33,606 nt of DNA from an uncultured Clostridia bacterium (GCA_948562205.1 CAOYAN010000022.1:1-33606), one strand, 5' to 3'. Numbered from the stretch's first letter, positions 1 to 9,152 are shown. Numbers and translations: made by a program. Notes: a model not told the origin generated them from the sequence alone.

Positions 1-48
1 ATATCTATGTGTGCCTTTGAGCCAAGCGAGAAAGGAATGAATTATTTT

Positions 49-729
49 ATGGAAGTTTTAAGAGTAGAAAATTTAACAAAAGAATATGGAAAAAAAGATA
101 CAAAGGTTGTAGCATTAGACAATATTTCTTTTAGTATAGAAAAAGGAGAATTTGTAGCAATAGTAGGTGCTAGTGGTAGTGGAAAATCAACACTTTTACA
201 TATGCTTGGGGGAGTTGATAGACCAACGTCTGGTAAAGTATTTATTGATGGAGAGGATATTTATAAATTTAATAATGATGAACTTGCAATATTTAGACGT
301 CGTCAAGTAGGACTTATATACCAATTCTATAATTTGATTCCAATACTTAATGTAGAAGAAAATATTGCACTTCCATGTAGACTTGATGGAAGAGATGTAG
401 ATAAAAAAAGATTAGATGACTTATTAAAATTACTTGGTATTGAAAAAAGAAGAAATCATTTACCAAATGAACTCTCAGGTGGACAACAGCAACGTGTATC
501 AATTGGTAGAGCGATTATAAATAATCCTGCCATTATGCTTGCAGATGAGCCAACTGGTAATTTAGATAGTAAATCTTCAAGAGAAATAATTGATTTACTT
601 AAATTATCTAACAAAAAATATAATCAAACTTTAATTGTTATAACTCATGATGAGAATATTGCACTTGAAGCTGATAGAATAATTACAATTGAAGATGGTA
701 AAATTATAAAAGATGAAAGGTGTGAGTAA
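49..729 (+). CDS. ABC transporter ATP-binding protein (MacB/LolD-like)
   Basis: This is the ATPase subunit of an ABC exporter that energises the FtsX-type permease encoded immediately downstream. From the chosen start (226 residues) the Walker A motif GASGSGKST lies near residues 40-48, the Q-loop glutamine near 92, the signature LSGGQ near 142-146, Walker B IMLADE near 162-167 and the switch histidine in VITHD near 200. The spacing and the LADEPTGNLDS string are typical of the MacB/LolD/BceA group, which moves peptides, antibiotics or lipoproteins. The frame also has ATGs at 7 and 37. I chose 49 because the homology-like start MEVLRVENLTKEYG begins there and AAAGGA lies 12 bases upstream. 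The gene could extend to 7 or to the left of the window. The substrate cannot be inferred. Confidence 0.9.
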   Translation: MEVLRVENLTKEYGKKDTKVVALDNISFSIEKGEFVAIVGASGSGKSTLLHMLGGVDRPTSGKVFIDGEDIYKFNNDELAIFRRRQVGLIYQFYNLIPILNVEENIALPCRLDGRDVDKKRLDDLLKLLGIEKRRNHLPNELSGGQQQRVSIGRAIINNPAIMLADEPTGNLDSKSSREIIDLLKLSNKKYNQTLIVITHDENIALEADRIITIEDGKIIKDERCE

Positions 730-730
730 T

Positions 731-3298
731 ATGAACATATTAAATAAACTTACAAAAAGAAACCTTTTATTAAATAAAAAAAGAACAATAGTAACTGTAA
801 TTGGAATAATACTTTCTACTGCATTAATTTGTGGAGTTGCAACCCTTGTTACTAGTTTTCAAAATGCATTAGTAGAAAGAGCAAGAACTGCTTATGGTAA
901 TTATCATACAATTTTTAAAAATATACCAAAAGATAAACAAAAATATTTATTAAATAATATAAATGTTAAAAGCTCAATGATAACAAAAGATCTTGGATAT
1001 GCTAAATTAGATGGAAGTAAAAATGTATTAAAGCCATATGTATATATAAGAGAATTTGATGATAATGCTATCAAAAATTTACCTATAGTTTTAGTTAGTG
1101 GGAGGCTTCCTAAAAATTCAAATGAAATTGTTATATCAGAGAGAATTATATCAGATGGAGAAGTAAAATTAAAAATCGGAGATAAAATTACTTTAGGCGT
1201 TGGAAAAAGAATGATAGATGGTGATGTACTAAATCAATATAATCCAATTGTTTCATCAAAACTTGCTTATGGGATAGAAGATGAAAATAAAGATGAAGAA
1301 TTAGTTGTTGAGATGGATAAAGAATATGAAATAGTCGGAATTATGCAAAGACCATATTACGAATCATATTCATCAGCTGGTTATATAGTTATTTCACACT
1401 TAGATGAAAATATATATGAAGATGCGGATATTTCACTATTATATAAAGATGTAAGAGATACATATAAAATAACTGAAGAAATATCAGGAAAAAATGACGA
1501 CAAGAAAACATCAGAGGAAGAATATGATTATGAATATAACAGTGATTTACTTAGATTTTCAGGAGTATCAAAAAATGATAATATTAATACTACAATATAT
1601 ATATTATCGGCTATAATTATTTCAATTATTGTAATAACATCTGTATTTGTAATTAGAAATAGTTTTAATATTTCCATTACTGAAAGATTTAGACAATATG
1701 GAATGCTTGCAAGTGTTGGAGCTACGTCAAAACAGATAAAGAAAAATGTATTATATGAAGGATTTATATTAGGACTAATTTCTATTCCAATAGGTATTAT
1801 ATCTGGAATATTTGCTATATTTATTTTGCTAAATGTAGTAAATATGATAATTGGAGATTATTTAGATAATATTAATTTAGTACTTGCAGTGTCACCTATG
1901 TTAATAATTATAGCAATTATAATATCAGAAGTTACAATATTTTTATCAAGTTATATACCTGCAATAAAAGCTTCTAAAATATCTCCACTTGAAGCAATAA
2001 GATCAAATAATGATATAAAAATAAAAGGTAAAAAATTAAAGATTTCCAAATTATTTAAAAAATTATTTGGAATTGAGGGAGAAATTGCACTTAAAAATTT
2101 AAAAAGAAGTAAGAAAAAATATAGAACAACTGTTGTATCTATTGCAGTAAGTATAATCGTATTTATATCGCTTAATACATTTATTGAATATGGTTTTAGT
2201 ATGTCAAATACATATTATGAAAAATATGATTACAATATTAGAGTAAATTATACTGTAGAAGATAATGATGATACCTTAAAATATTTTAATAATATAATAA
2301 AATTAGATAATATTAATAATTATTCTATAAGAAAAGAATCAATACAAAGCATAGAACTTAAAAAATATGCTACAGATGTTGCGAAAAAGGTATGTGGTAA
2401 AGTGTATAATGAAGAAGGAGAAGAAGTAGATCAAGAAAATATGACCATTTATTTTGTAGCGGTTGGTGATAAAAATTATAAAGATTATTTAAATAAATTA
2501 GGTTTAGATGAAAAAGAATATGAAAATAAAGGAATACTAATTAATAGAGGTATGACAATATTAGATGATAAAAGAGTAGAATATGATTATATTAATGTAA
2601 AAGAAAATGATAAATTAGAATATTATGATTATTCTAATAAAGAAAAAAGGGAAATAGTTATTGGAAAAATTACTGAAGAATTGCCTTTTGCAGTAAATAA
2701 AGAATTTTATTCACCATTTATTATTGTTTCAGATAAATATATAGAAAATTTAGAATATGGTATAAGTTCATTATTAATAGATAGTAGTAATGCAACAAAG
2801 CTTGAAAAAGATATTGAAAAAGTTGATGGATATATAAGAGGTAGTGTATATAATATTGAAGAAGCTGTAAGAGAAAATAATTCTATAAAAATTGTTATTT
2901 CAATATTTTTATATGGATTTATTACAGTAATTATTCTAATAGGTGTAACTAATATTTTTAATACAATTACAACTAATATGTCACTTAGACATAAAGAATT
3001 TGCTATACTTAAATCAATTGGTATGACAGATAAAGATTTTAGAAAAATGATTAATTTTGAAAGTATTTTTTATGGATTAAAATCATTATTTTATGGTTTA
3101 CCAATAGGAATTATATTATCGTATTTCATATCAAAAGCTGTAGGAATTTCTATGAGTTTTAAATATGAATTACCATATAAAGCGATAATTATTTGTATAA
3201 TATTTGTTATTTTAATAGTTTGGGCTACAATGAGATACTCACTTAAAAAAGCAGAAAAATTAAATATTATTGATACAATAAGAAATGAGAATATATAA
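731..3298 (+). CDS. ABC transporter permease, FtsX/MacB-type
   Basis: Membrane subunit of the same exporter, 855 residues from ATG 731, which is preceded by GAAAGG. An in-frame ATG at 713 lies inside the ATPase gene and is less likely. The layout is a duplicated FtsX domain: one N-terminal membrane segment near residue 30, a large extracytoplasmic region to about 285, three further membrane segments between about 290 and 415, then a second segment-extracytoplasmic-three-segment unit, giving about eight segments. The string KISPLEAIR after the fourth segment is a hallmark of the family. A two-gene unit of ATPase plus a long double-FtsX permease resembles BceAB/MacB-type antimicrobial peptide or lipid exporters. 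No two-component system lies beside it, so a bacitracin-like role is not supported. It ends just before a bidirectional terminator. Confidence 0.88.
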   Translation: MNILNKLTKRNLLLNKKRTIVTVIGIILSTALICGVATLVTSFQNALVERARTAYGNYHTIFKNIPKDKQKYLLNNINVKSSMITKDLGYAKLDGSKNVLKPYVYIREFDDNAIKNLPIVLVSGRLPKNSNEIVISERIISDGEVKLKIGDKITLGVGKRMIDGDVLNQYNPIVSSKLAYGIEDENKDEELVVEMDKEYEIVGIMQRPYYESYSSAGYIVISHLDENIYEDADISLLYKDVRDTYKITEEISGKNDDKKTSEEEYDYEYNSDLLRFSGVSKNDNINTTIYILSAIIISIIVITSVFVIRNSFNISITERFRQYGMLASVGATSKQIKKNVLYEGFILGLISIPIGIISGIFAIFILLNVVNMIIGDYLDNINLVLAVSPMLIIIAIIISEVTIFLSSYIPAIKASKISPLEAIRSNNDIKIKGKKLKISKLFKKLFGIEGEIALKNLKRSKKKYRTTVVSIAVSIIVFISLNTFIEYGFSMSNTYYEKYDYNIRVNYTVEDNDDTLKYFNNIIKLDNINNYSIRKESIQSIELKKYATDVAKKVCGKVYNEEGEEVDQENMTIYFVAVGDKNYKDYLNKLGLDEKEYENKGILINRGMTILDDKRVEYDYINVKENDKLEYYDYSNKEKREIVIGKITEELPFAVNKEFYSPFIIVSDKYIENLEYGISSLLIDSSNATKLEKDIEKVDGYIRGSVYNIEEAVRENNSIKIVISIFLYGFITVIILIGVTNIFNTITTNMSLRHKEFAILKSIGMTDKDFRKMINFESIFYGLKSLFYGLPIGIILSYFISKAVGISMSFKYELPYKAIIICIIFVILIVWATMRYSLKKAEKLNIIDTIRNENI

Positions 3299-3312
3299 TA
3301 AAAAATTAATAT

Positions 3313-3343
3313 AACTAGGTATATAAAAAATATATACCTAGTT
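3313..3343. terminator. Bidirectional terminator between exporter and dUTPase genes
   Basis: A perfect 13-bp stem starting AACTAGGTATATA encloses a five-A loop and lies between two convergent genes. It is A/T-rich at the loop and is flanked by A/T runs on both sides. Confidence 0.6.
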
Positions 3344-3359
3344 AATTGGTATAATAAAT

Positions 3360-3872
3360 TTATTTTTTTGATGTACTTCCAAAGCCACCTTTTCTAATTC
3401 CAGTAGCCATATCTCCATCTGCCTTTAAAAACTTTTGAAAGTAGGCTTGTCCACAAGGCTCTCCTTTTTTTATTATAGTATCAGTAGGAAAGAAATTATA
3501 ATAAGTATACATTAAATGACCATCATTTGACTCATTTTCATAATAGTCACTTTCAATAATACCAACACTATTTGCACTAATAAGTCCTTTTTTTATTGGA
3601 AATGAACTTTTATTTGCAAGAAATAATACTTCATCTTCTAAAAAATATGATTTTAATCCTGTTGATATAAAAGTAGGTTTTATTTCTTTAAATTCTCTAG
3701 ATCCAGACAAAAATATTTTAAAATTTTCAAAAACTGTTTTCCATATTGATGGAATAATAGTATCTTCTGCAGCTTCTATATCATAGCATACTGAATTTTT
3801 AGTTTTTCTCTCAGGTAGATTTAATCCTTTATCTTCATAACCCTTACATATTTCAAATCCTCTTGTTTTCAT
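3360..3872 (-). CDS. dut: dUTP diphosphatase (dUTPase)
   Basis: Hydrolyses dUTP to dUMP and pyrophosphate, keeping uracil out of DNA and supplying the dTMP precursor. The five motifs of the trimeric all-beta dUTPase family are readable in order: YDIEA (near 30), NKSSFP (near 87), GIIESDYY (near 104), GEPCGQAYFQK (near 137) and the C-terminal arm RKGGFGST (near 160). At 170 residues it is slightly longer than the usual 140-150; the extra length lies between motifs 1 and 2. The usual GYD of motif 1 reads CYD here. The start is supported by an AAGGGGG site just upstream. It is a single-gene unit facing the ABC exporter. The phage-type dUTPase fold is common in host genomes too, and nothing here marks it as foreign. 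Confidence 0.88.
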   Translation of the reverse strand: MKTRGFEICKGYEDKGLNLPERKTKNSVCYDIEAAEDTIIPSIWKTVFENFKIFLSGSREFKEIKPTFISTGLKSYFLEDEVLFLANKSSFPIKKGLISANSVGIIESDYYENESNDGHLMYTYYNFFPTDTIIKKGEPCGQAYFQKFLKADGDMATGIRKGGFGSTSKK

Positions 3873-4230
3873 ATTTTCCCCCTTAAAAATTATATATAAT
3901 TTAAAATTTTAACTTCATAATTGTATCATAAAAATTTTTAAATATAAATATATTTTAATAATTTTTATTTACTATTTTATTTAAAAATATTTTATAAAAT
4001 AATATTTAATTATTTTAAAATATAAAATATAAATAAAAATAATTTCTTAGAAATTATATTGTAACGATAAATTGTAATTTAAATAATATATTTTAAGTAA
4101 AAGCTTAATTTTTCAATGAAAAACAGCATTTTAATATTTGGTTTTAGAGCTTTTATAGTAATATAAAAATTGACAATGCATAAGAATTATAGTATAATTA
4201 ACAGTGTCAAAAGGATTAGGAGGAATTTTT
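3873..4230. other. Gene-free AT-rich interval
   Basis: This 358-base interval separates two divergent genes. It is almost pure A/T. Apart from the promoter at 4170-4198 and the two ribosome binding sites at its edges, I see no structured RNA, repeat or small gene in it. Confidence 0.6.
4170..4198 (+). promoter_or_regulatory. SigmaA-type promoter of the G5/transglycosylase gene
   Basis: A perfect TTGACA at 4170-4175 and TATAAT at 4193-4198 with a 17-base spacer. It lies about 30 bases upstream of the GTG start at 4231. Confidence 0.85.
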
Positions 4231-5238
4231 GTGAAAGACAGTATAGTACATATATTTAGAAAAACACTTTCAGTAATGAGTATGATACTAGTATTTGCTA
4301 CTATTGGTTTATTATCTATAACAACACAAATAAAAACAGTTACACTAAATTACTATGGTAATACAAAAACTGTTAGAACACTTGCGTCTTCTATAGATAG
4401 TTTCTTATTACAAAATAAGATATATGTAAATGATGATACTTTAGTATCACCAGGTAAAACTGATATGATAAAAAATGGTATGGAAATTACTATTTCATCT
4501 AATAAAGAACTTGCTAAGATTGATATAGATGAAATAAAATCTGATTTTGAGCCTATGGTTGCAAAATTTGAAGAAGTGATTGAAACTATACCATATGATG
4601 AAGAAACTAAAGATAATCCTGAAATTGATAAAGGAACTACACAAACAGTACAAGAAGGTGTAGAGGGAAAGAAAACAACTAGTTATATAGTTAGATATAA
4701 TAATAATAAAGAAATTGAAAGAGCAAAGGTAAATTCTGAGGTGTTATCAGAAGCTAAAAATAGAGTTGTTGAGGTTGGAACAAGAGTTACAGTATCTAGA
4801 AGTTCATTTGTAAATTCTGTTGTTTCATCTCCAGTAGATGGTGATTTTAGATCATATAATATAGCTTTACCTTTAGAACAACAACAATATGCATATAATA
4901 TATGTAAAAGATATGGAATAGATTATGAATTATTCCTTGCAATGATGTATAAAGAGAGTACTTATAGACCAGGTGTTGTAGGTGGTGGAAATTCATATGG
5001 ACTTTGTCAGATACATGTTTCAAATCACAGCAATCTTATGGCAAGGCTTGGAATTACTAATTTCTTTGATCCATATGATAATATGACTGCAGGTGCATAT
5101 TTATTATCACATTATATTAGTATGTATGGTGATACTGTAACAGCATTAAATGCATATAATGGAAGAATAGCAAATAATTCATATGGAAATTCAGTATTAA
5201 ATTATAGAGGAATTTTGATTTCAAATGGTGGATTATAA
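4231..5238 (+). CDS. G5-domain cell-wall lytic transglycosylase (YabE-like)
   Basis: A secreted or membrane-anchored muralytic enzyme of 335 residues. A positively charged start and a hydrophobic segment (about residues 14-30) form a signal anchor. Next come a DUF348-like ubiquitin fold (VTLNYYGNTKTVRTLASSID), a G5 region (EGVEGKKTTSYIVRYNNNKE...VEVGTRV) and a C-terminal soluble-lytic-transglycosylase/lysozyme domain. In that domain MMYKESTYRP carries the catalytic glutamate, followed by SYGLCQIH and ALNAYNG. The GTG at 4231 is chosen because AGGAGGA sits 6 bases upstream; the frame opens earlier at another GTG (4204) that lacks a site. It precedes rsmA, as yabE-family genes do in many Bacillota. 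In the YabE/RpfB family this architecture remodels peptidoglycan during growth or resuscitation. Confidence 0.87.
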   Translation: MKDSIVHIFRKTLSVMSMILVFATIGLLSITTQIKTVTLNYYGNTKTVRTLASSIDSFLLQNKIYVNDDTLVSPGKTDMIKNGMEITISSNKELAKIDIDEIKSDFEPMVAKFEEVIETIPYDEETKDNPEIDKGTTQTVQEGVEGKKTTSYIVRYNNNKEIERAKVNSEVLSEAKNRVVEVGTRVTVSRSSFVNSVVSSPVDGDFRSYNIALPLEQQQYAYNICKRYGIDYELFLAMMYKESTYRPGVVGGGNSYGLCQIHVSNHSNLMARLGITNFFDPYDNMTAGAYLLSHYISMYGDTVTALNAYNGRIANNSYGNSVLNYRGILISNGGL

Positions 5239-5246
5239 TAATAAAT

Positions 5247-5273
5247 AATTGTCAGTTTTTTAAGCTGGCAATT
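5247..5273 (+). terminator. Weak intrinsic terminator or attenuator
   Basis: A 9-bp stem, AATTGTCAG with CTGGCAATT (one G-U pair), lies between the transglycosylase gene and rsmA. The tail is A/T-rich but not a clean U run, so some read-through into rsmA is likely. Confidence 0.45.
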
Positions 5274-5295
5274 ATTTTAAAATTAAGGAGAGTTT

Positions 5296-6156
5296 ATGAA
5301 TATTAATACATTAAATATAACTAAAAAAATTATGAATAAATATAATATAAAAGCTAATAAAAGATTTGGACAAAACTTTTTAATAGATGATAATATTTTA
5401 GAAAATATTATTTTTTCTTCTAATATATCAAAGGAAGACTTAGTTATAGAGATAGGGCCAGGTCTCGGTAATTTATCTGAATATATATTAAATAATTCTA
5501 AATTTGCAATTTTAATTGAAATAGATAAAAATATGCAAGAAATATTAAAGGATAGACTTAAAAATTATGATAATTATTTATTAATAAATGATGATATATT
5601 AAAAATAAATATCGATGAATTAATTGATGATATTGAGCTTAAAAATAATACAAAATATAAAAATGTAAAAGTAGTTGCTAATTTACCATATTATATAACT
5701 ACTCCAATAATATTTAAAGTATTACAAGATTCAAAAAAAATAGATGATATTACAGTAATGGTACAAAAGGAAGTTGCAGAAAGAATGGTTGCAAAACCTA
5801 AAACTAAAGCATATGGAATACTTACAATTATGGTAGAATATTTATCAGATGCAAGTATAGAAATTATTGTTCCAAATACAAGTTTTATACCTGCCCCAGA
5901 TGTAACATCAGCAGTTATAAAATTAGTAAAAAATAAAAAATATAGTGTAAATAATGAAGAATTATTTTTTAAATTAATTCATAGTGCCTTTGCACAAAGA
6001 AGAAAAAAATTAAGTAATTCACTTGAATCTACACACTTCATGGATATGAATAAATCTGAAATAGAAAAATTATTAGTTAAAAATAATATTAGCTTAAATA
6101 CAAGAGCAGAAGAATTGAATATAAATGATTATATAAATATTATAAATAATTTGTAA
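5296..6156 (+). CDS. rsmA: 16S rRNA dimethyladenosine transferase RsmA/KsgA
   Basis: Uses S-adenosylmethionine to dimethylate two adjacent adenines in the 3'-terminal hairpin of 16S rRNA late in 30S assembly; loss gives kasugamycin resistance. The 286 residues show KRFGQNFL near 22-29, the SAM-binding EIGPGLG at 52-58, the acidic IEIDKNM that holds the ribose, and the catalytic NLPYYI at 129-134. The C-terminal small domain contains AFAQRRKKLSNSL. Length matches the family. AAGGAG lies 9 bases before the ATG. No rnmV (M5 nuclease) gene lies between it and the upstream YabE-like gene, as it does in Bacillus. Confidence 0.96.
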   Translation: MNINTLNITKKIMNKYNIKANKRFGQNFLIDDNILENIIFSSNISKEDLVIEIGPGLGNLSEYILNNSKFAILIEIDKNMQEILKDRLKNYDNYLLINDDILKINIDELIDDIELKNNTKYKNVKVVANLPYYITTPIIFKVLQDSKKIDDITVMVQKEVAERMVAKPKTKAYGILTIMVEYLSDASIEIIVPNTSFIPAPDVTSAVIKLVKNKKYSVNNEELFFKLIHSAFAQRRKKLSNSLESTHFMDMNKSEIEKLLVKNNISLNTRAEELNINDYINIINNL

Positions 6157-6209
6157 ATATTGAAAAATATATTAATATAATATAAAATATTAATATAATA
6201 GGTGAAATT

Positions 6210-6974
6210 ATGAATATAGAAAAATATAGATTTATAGCACATAGAGGAATACATAGTAAAAATGTTGATAATGTGGAAAACTCTATACCTGCTTTTAAAT
6301 TTGCAGTAGATAAAAATGTTGCAATAGAACTTGATGTGCATATAACTAAAGATAATGAAATAGTTGTTGTACATGATTATAATTTAAAAAATATAACTGG
6401 TATTAGCAAAATAGTAGAAAATTTGAATTTAGACGAAATAAAAAAGATGAATTTATTTAATACTAATAATAAAATTCCAACACTAAATGAGGTTTTAGAT
6501 ATTGTAGATGGAAAGGTCCCTATTGTTATTGAAATAAAAAATGAAGGTAGGGTTGGAAGATTAGAAAATAAATTATATAATATATTAAAAAATTATAATG
6601 GAGAATATGTAATTGAATCATTTAATCCTTTAACACTAATTTGGTTTAGAAGACATGATAAGAATATTGTAAGGGGGCAATTATCTGCTAAAAAGATAGA
6701 TGGAATTTCTAAAGCATTAAATTTCTTTTTAAGTAATATGATATTTAACATTTTTACCAAGCCAGATTTTATAGCATATAATATTTTAGATATAAGTGAA
6801 AAAATGTATAAAAAGTATAACAAAAAAGGAATTTATTTGATTGGTTGGACACTAAAAGGTATGGATGAGTATCATAAATATAGCAGTAAATGTGATGGAT
6901 TTATATTTGATAATTATGATGAATTTGAAAATATTATAAAGCTTAAGGAGAAGTTTTATGAGGAAAAAAATTGA
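6210..6974 (+). CDS. Glycerophosphodiester phosphodiesterase (GDPD)
   Basis: Hydrolyses glycerophosphodiesters released from phospholipids or teichoic acids to glycerol-3-phosphate and an alcohol. The TIM-barrel GDPD signatures are present: HRG at 11-13, ENSIPAF near 23-29, ELDVH at 40-44, VVVHD at 52-56, and IEIK near 110. There is no signal peptide, so it is cytoplasmic. At 254 residues it has the usual length for the short bacterial UgpQ-like group. It lies 53 bases after rsmA with no clear terminator, so it may be co-transcribed. Its 3' end overlaps the next small gene by 17 bases. Confidence 0.9.
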   Translation: MNIEKYRFIAHRGIHSKNVDNVENSIPAFKFAVDKNVAIELDVHITKDNEIVVVHDYNLKNITGISKIVENLNLDEIKKMNLFNTNNKIPTLNEVLDIVDGKVPIVIEIKNEGRVGRLENKLYNILKNYNGEYVIESFNPLTLIWFRRHDKNIVRGQLSAKKIDGISKALNFFLSNMIFNIFTKPDFIAYNILDISEKMYKKYNKKGIYLIGWTLKGMDEYHKYSSKCDGFIFDNYDEFENIIKLKEKFYEEKN

Positions 6975-7200
6975 TAATAATTTTGAATGGGTAGAATTAT
7001 ATAAGTATAGTATTTTATCGTATGATAAAAGATATGATAATAAGTGCTGTGATATATTAAAAGAAAACAATATAGAATATTTTAATCAACTTGAGATGTA
7101 TCCTATATATAATTTAGATAATAGCCTTAATTGTACAGTATATGTGCAATTAGAAGATTATGAAAAAGGAATAAATTTATTAAAGAAAAATGGTATTTAA
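6958..7200 (+). CDS. Small protein, possibly DUF2007-like
   Basis: An 80-residue soluble protein whose ATG lies inside the end of the GDPD gene, with AAGGAG 8 bases upstream. Translational coupling to the phosphodiesterase is therefore likely. The C-terminal half, ending CTVYVQLEDYEKGINLLKKN, has the strand-helix look of DUF2007-like small domains (often annotated as putative signal-transducing proteins). The N-terminal half starts FEWVELYKYSILSYDKRY and carries two adjacent cysteines (NKCCDIL). The family call is my inference from pattern only. That it is a real gene is well supported by the site, the overlap and the ordinary codon use. Confidence 0.7.
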   Translation: MRKKIDNNFEWVELYKYSILSYDKRYDNKCCDILKENNIEYFNQLEMYPIYNLDNSLNCTVYVQLEDYEKGINLLKKNGI

Positions 7201-7259
7201 AATTAAATTAAAATGTCATTTTTCTTTTTTATATTTTTATTAAAAATATAAAATTTTTA

Positions 7260-7288
7260 TTGACTATCATATATATAATTGTTATAAT
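7260..7288 (+). promoter_or_regulatory. SigmaA-type promoter of the thymidine kinase gene
   Basis: TTGACT at 7260-7265 and TATAAT at 7283-7288 with a 17-base spacer, about 60 bases upstream of the tdk start codon. Confidence 0.8.
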
Positions 7289-7350
7289 TACTTTGTAAAA
7301 AAGTTGTATAAATTTGTAATTAAATTTATGATCTATGAGGAGGTATAATT

Positions 7351-7929
7351 ATGGCAAAATTGTATTTTAGATATGGAGCAATGGGATCTGGAAAATCTAT
7401 AGATCTTTTAAAAGTTGCTCATAATTATGAGGAAAAAGGTCAAAGAGTTATTATTATAACTGCTGGTATCGATGATAGATATGGTGTGGGAAAAATAACT
7501 ACTAGAATTGAACTTCAAAGAGAGGCAGAAATATTTAATAGTGATGTTAATATTTTTGAGTTAGTTAGGAATTATAAGTATCTACCTGATAGTGTATTAA
7601 TTGATGAAGCACAGTTTTTAACTAAGGATCATGTATATCAAATTAGTGATATAGTAGATATACTTGGTATACCAGTAATGTGCTATGGACTTAGATCAGA
7701 TTTTAGACTAGAATTTTTTGAAGGTTCTAGATATTTAATGGAAATTGCAGATAAAATAGAAGAAATAAAAACTGTTTGTGAATGCGGATCTAAAGCAACT
7801 TGTAATATGCGAATGATTGATGGAAAGGCTACTAATAAAGGTGAACAAATACTTATAGGTGGTAATGATTCGTATAAATCCGTATGTAGAAAATGTTATA
7901 AAAAATATATTAAAGATGGAATGAAGTAA
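7351..7929 (+). CDS. tdk: Thymidine kinase, type II
   Basis: Phosphorylates thymidine (and deoxyuridine) to the monophosphate with ATP, salvaging pyrimidines. The P-loop GAMGSGKS is at residues 9-16 and the Walker B-like LIDEAQF near 83-89. The structural zinc site is formed by cysteines 143, 145, 179 and 182 around the lasso region. At 192 residues it has the normal length. AGGAGG precedes the ATG, and the gene has its own promoter and a terminator shared with the convergent neighbour. With dut, it suggests active thymidylate salvage, but the two genes are not linked in an operon. Confidence 0.95.
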   Translation: MAKLYFRYGAMGSGKSIDLLKVAHNYEEKGQRVIIITAGIDDRYGVGKITTRIELQREAEIFNSDVNIFELVRNYKYLPDSVLIDEAQFLTKDHVYQISDIVDILGIPVMCYGLRSDFRLEFFEGSRYLMEIADKIEEIKTVCECGSKATCNMRMIDGKATNKGEQILIGGNDSYKSVCRKCYKKYIKDGMK

Positions 7930-7934
7930 TAATA

Positions 7935-7971
7935 TAAGAGGAATAAATAGAAAACAAATTTATTCCTCTTA
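7935..7971. terminator. Bidirectional terminator, tdk versus orphan gene
   Basis: A perfect 14-bp inverted repeat (TAAGAGGAATAAAT and its complement) around an 8-base loop, placed between two convergent genes. Confidence 0.65.
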
Positions 7972-7980
7972 ATTATTAAT

Positions 7981-8892
7981 TTAATTGAAATATTCAATTA
8001 AATTATTTATATCTTCTTTAAATATTTCTTTTTCACATAAATCATTATACAAAATATTTAATTTTTTTAAAGTATTAAAACTATTTTTAAAATCATCAAT
8101 ATAATATTCTAAAGCCTCTATAGAATGTGAGGATGTAGAAATAGGTGAGAAAGGAGCAGTTAGCTCTTTTACTGTTGTTCTTAAAATATAATCTTTAATT
8201 TCTTCGCTATAAAATATTCCATTATTTTCAATTTCTTTAAATAAATTATTAATCTTATCATTTATATAGTGAGGTAAGTCGAGAAAATTTTTTAAATCCC
8301 TATAATTTAATGTTATTCCATTGCAAATAATTTGTATAGAATTATTTTTAATATTAAATAAAATTTGTAAGTTATAAAAAATATTTAATTCTATTAAATA
8401 TTCATTAATAAATTTATAAGTATAACAAGTTCTAACTTCACTTAGAGTTTGTATAGATTCTTTTGAGATTTGTTTATTTATTTCATTATTTTGTGTAATA
8501 TAATATGTCACACCATTTTTTGTATAATTTAATGAATTCTTTTCTATACCATCATTTATTTGTTTAGTAAAATATATAGCATCATCTATTTTATATTTTA
8601 TTTCAAATATTTCATTATTAATATCTATTTCGGAAGATTTATAGTATTCTTTTTTTAAACTAATAATAATAACATTTTTTGATGGAAAAGCTAATTTAAA
8701 ACATAATTTTTGACTATTTGTTAGTTTATCATATTTAAATTCAATTGTTAAATCTCCAGATGAAATGCTAAGGGTAGATAAGTAGATAAATTTGTTATCC
8801 TTTTGTAATGTATCATTATATTTTAATTTGTTGATATCGTCTAAATATTTTTGTTCAAAAATTTTGAATACTTCATATAATTTTAATGTCAT
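7981..8892 (-). CDS. Uncharacterised 303-residue protein
   Basis: I do not recognise this protein. It is soluble (no membrane segment or signal peptide), rich in Asn, Ile and Lys, and predicted to be mixed alpha/beta. The middle third (about residues 40-190) alternates short strands, as in KLCFKLAFPSKNVIIISLKK, and the last 90 residues look helical (ALEYYIDDFKNSFNTLKKL). A serine-rich stretch, PISTSSHS, breaks the two. The start is well supported by AGGAGG 6 bases upstream. It sits just outside the left end of the integrated element, so it was the chromosomal neighbour of the tRNA operon before insertion. Confidence 0.75.
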   Translation of the reverse strand: MTLKLYEVFKIFEQKYLDDINKLKYNDTLQKDNKFIYLSTLSISSGDLTIEFKYDKLTNSQKLCFKLAFPSKNVIIISLKKEYYKSSEIDINNEIFEIKYKIDDAIYFTKQINDGIEKNSLNYTKNGVTYYITQNNEINKQISKESIQTLSEVRTCYTYKFINEYLIELNIFYNLQILFNIKNNSIQIICNGITLNYRDLKNFLDLPHYINDKINNLFKEIENNGIFYSEEIKDYILRTTVKELTAPFSPISTSSHSIEALEYYIDDFKNSFNTLKKLNILYNDLCEKEIFKEDINNLIEYFN

Positions 8893-9065
8893 AAATTCCT
8901 CCTAATAAATTTATATAGAGTTAAAAATATATCTAAGGTATTATACAATAAATGTAGCTAAAAATCAATGAAATTTATAGACATAATTAAAGATAATAAA
9001 TGAGTAAATTGAAAAAGTGTTGGCTTTTTGTTAGTTTTTTATTGATAGATTAGAAATATAAAAAA

Positions 9066-9093
9066 ATATAGCACCTCTTAAAAAGTGCTATAT
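9066..9093 (-). terminator. tRNA-operon terminator copy at the left end
   Basis: A 9-bp stem (ATATAGCAC with GTGCTATAT) followed on the minus strand by a run of seven T. It sits just beyond the tRNA-Thr 3' end copy in attL. A similar but not identical hairpin occupies the same place beyond the intact tRNA at 19867-19898, so this one was probably the original chromosomal terminator. Confidence 0.7.
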
Positions 9094-9098
9094 ATCAG

Positions 9099-9152
9099 TA
9101 TTTTTAATGGAGCTGAAACTCAGATTTGAACTGAGGACCTACGGTTTACAAG
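9099..9152. repeat. attL, 54-bp copy of the tRNA-Thr 3' end
   Basis: Identical over 54 bases to 19903-19956. It contains the tRNA 3' end from the CCA through the anticodon loop (ending at TTACAAG), after which the two copies diverge at once. The 5' half of the tRNA is missing here, so this is an attachment-site scar, not a tRNA gene. Confidence 0.93.

Noticed and set aside
3360..3872. Functional link between the dUTPase and the element's Stl-like repressor (SaPI Stl is relieved by phage dUTPases)
   Set aside because: The dUTPase is outside the element, has its own chromosomal context, and there is no sequence sign of interaction. Coincidence of families only.
4141..4165. GTTTTAGAGCTTTTATAG resembles the start of a type II CRISPR repeat or tracrRNA anti-repeat
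   Set aside because: It occurs once only, has no spaced copies, and no cas gene is in the window. A/T-rich chance similarity.
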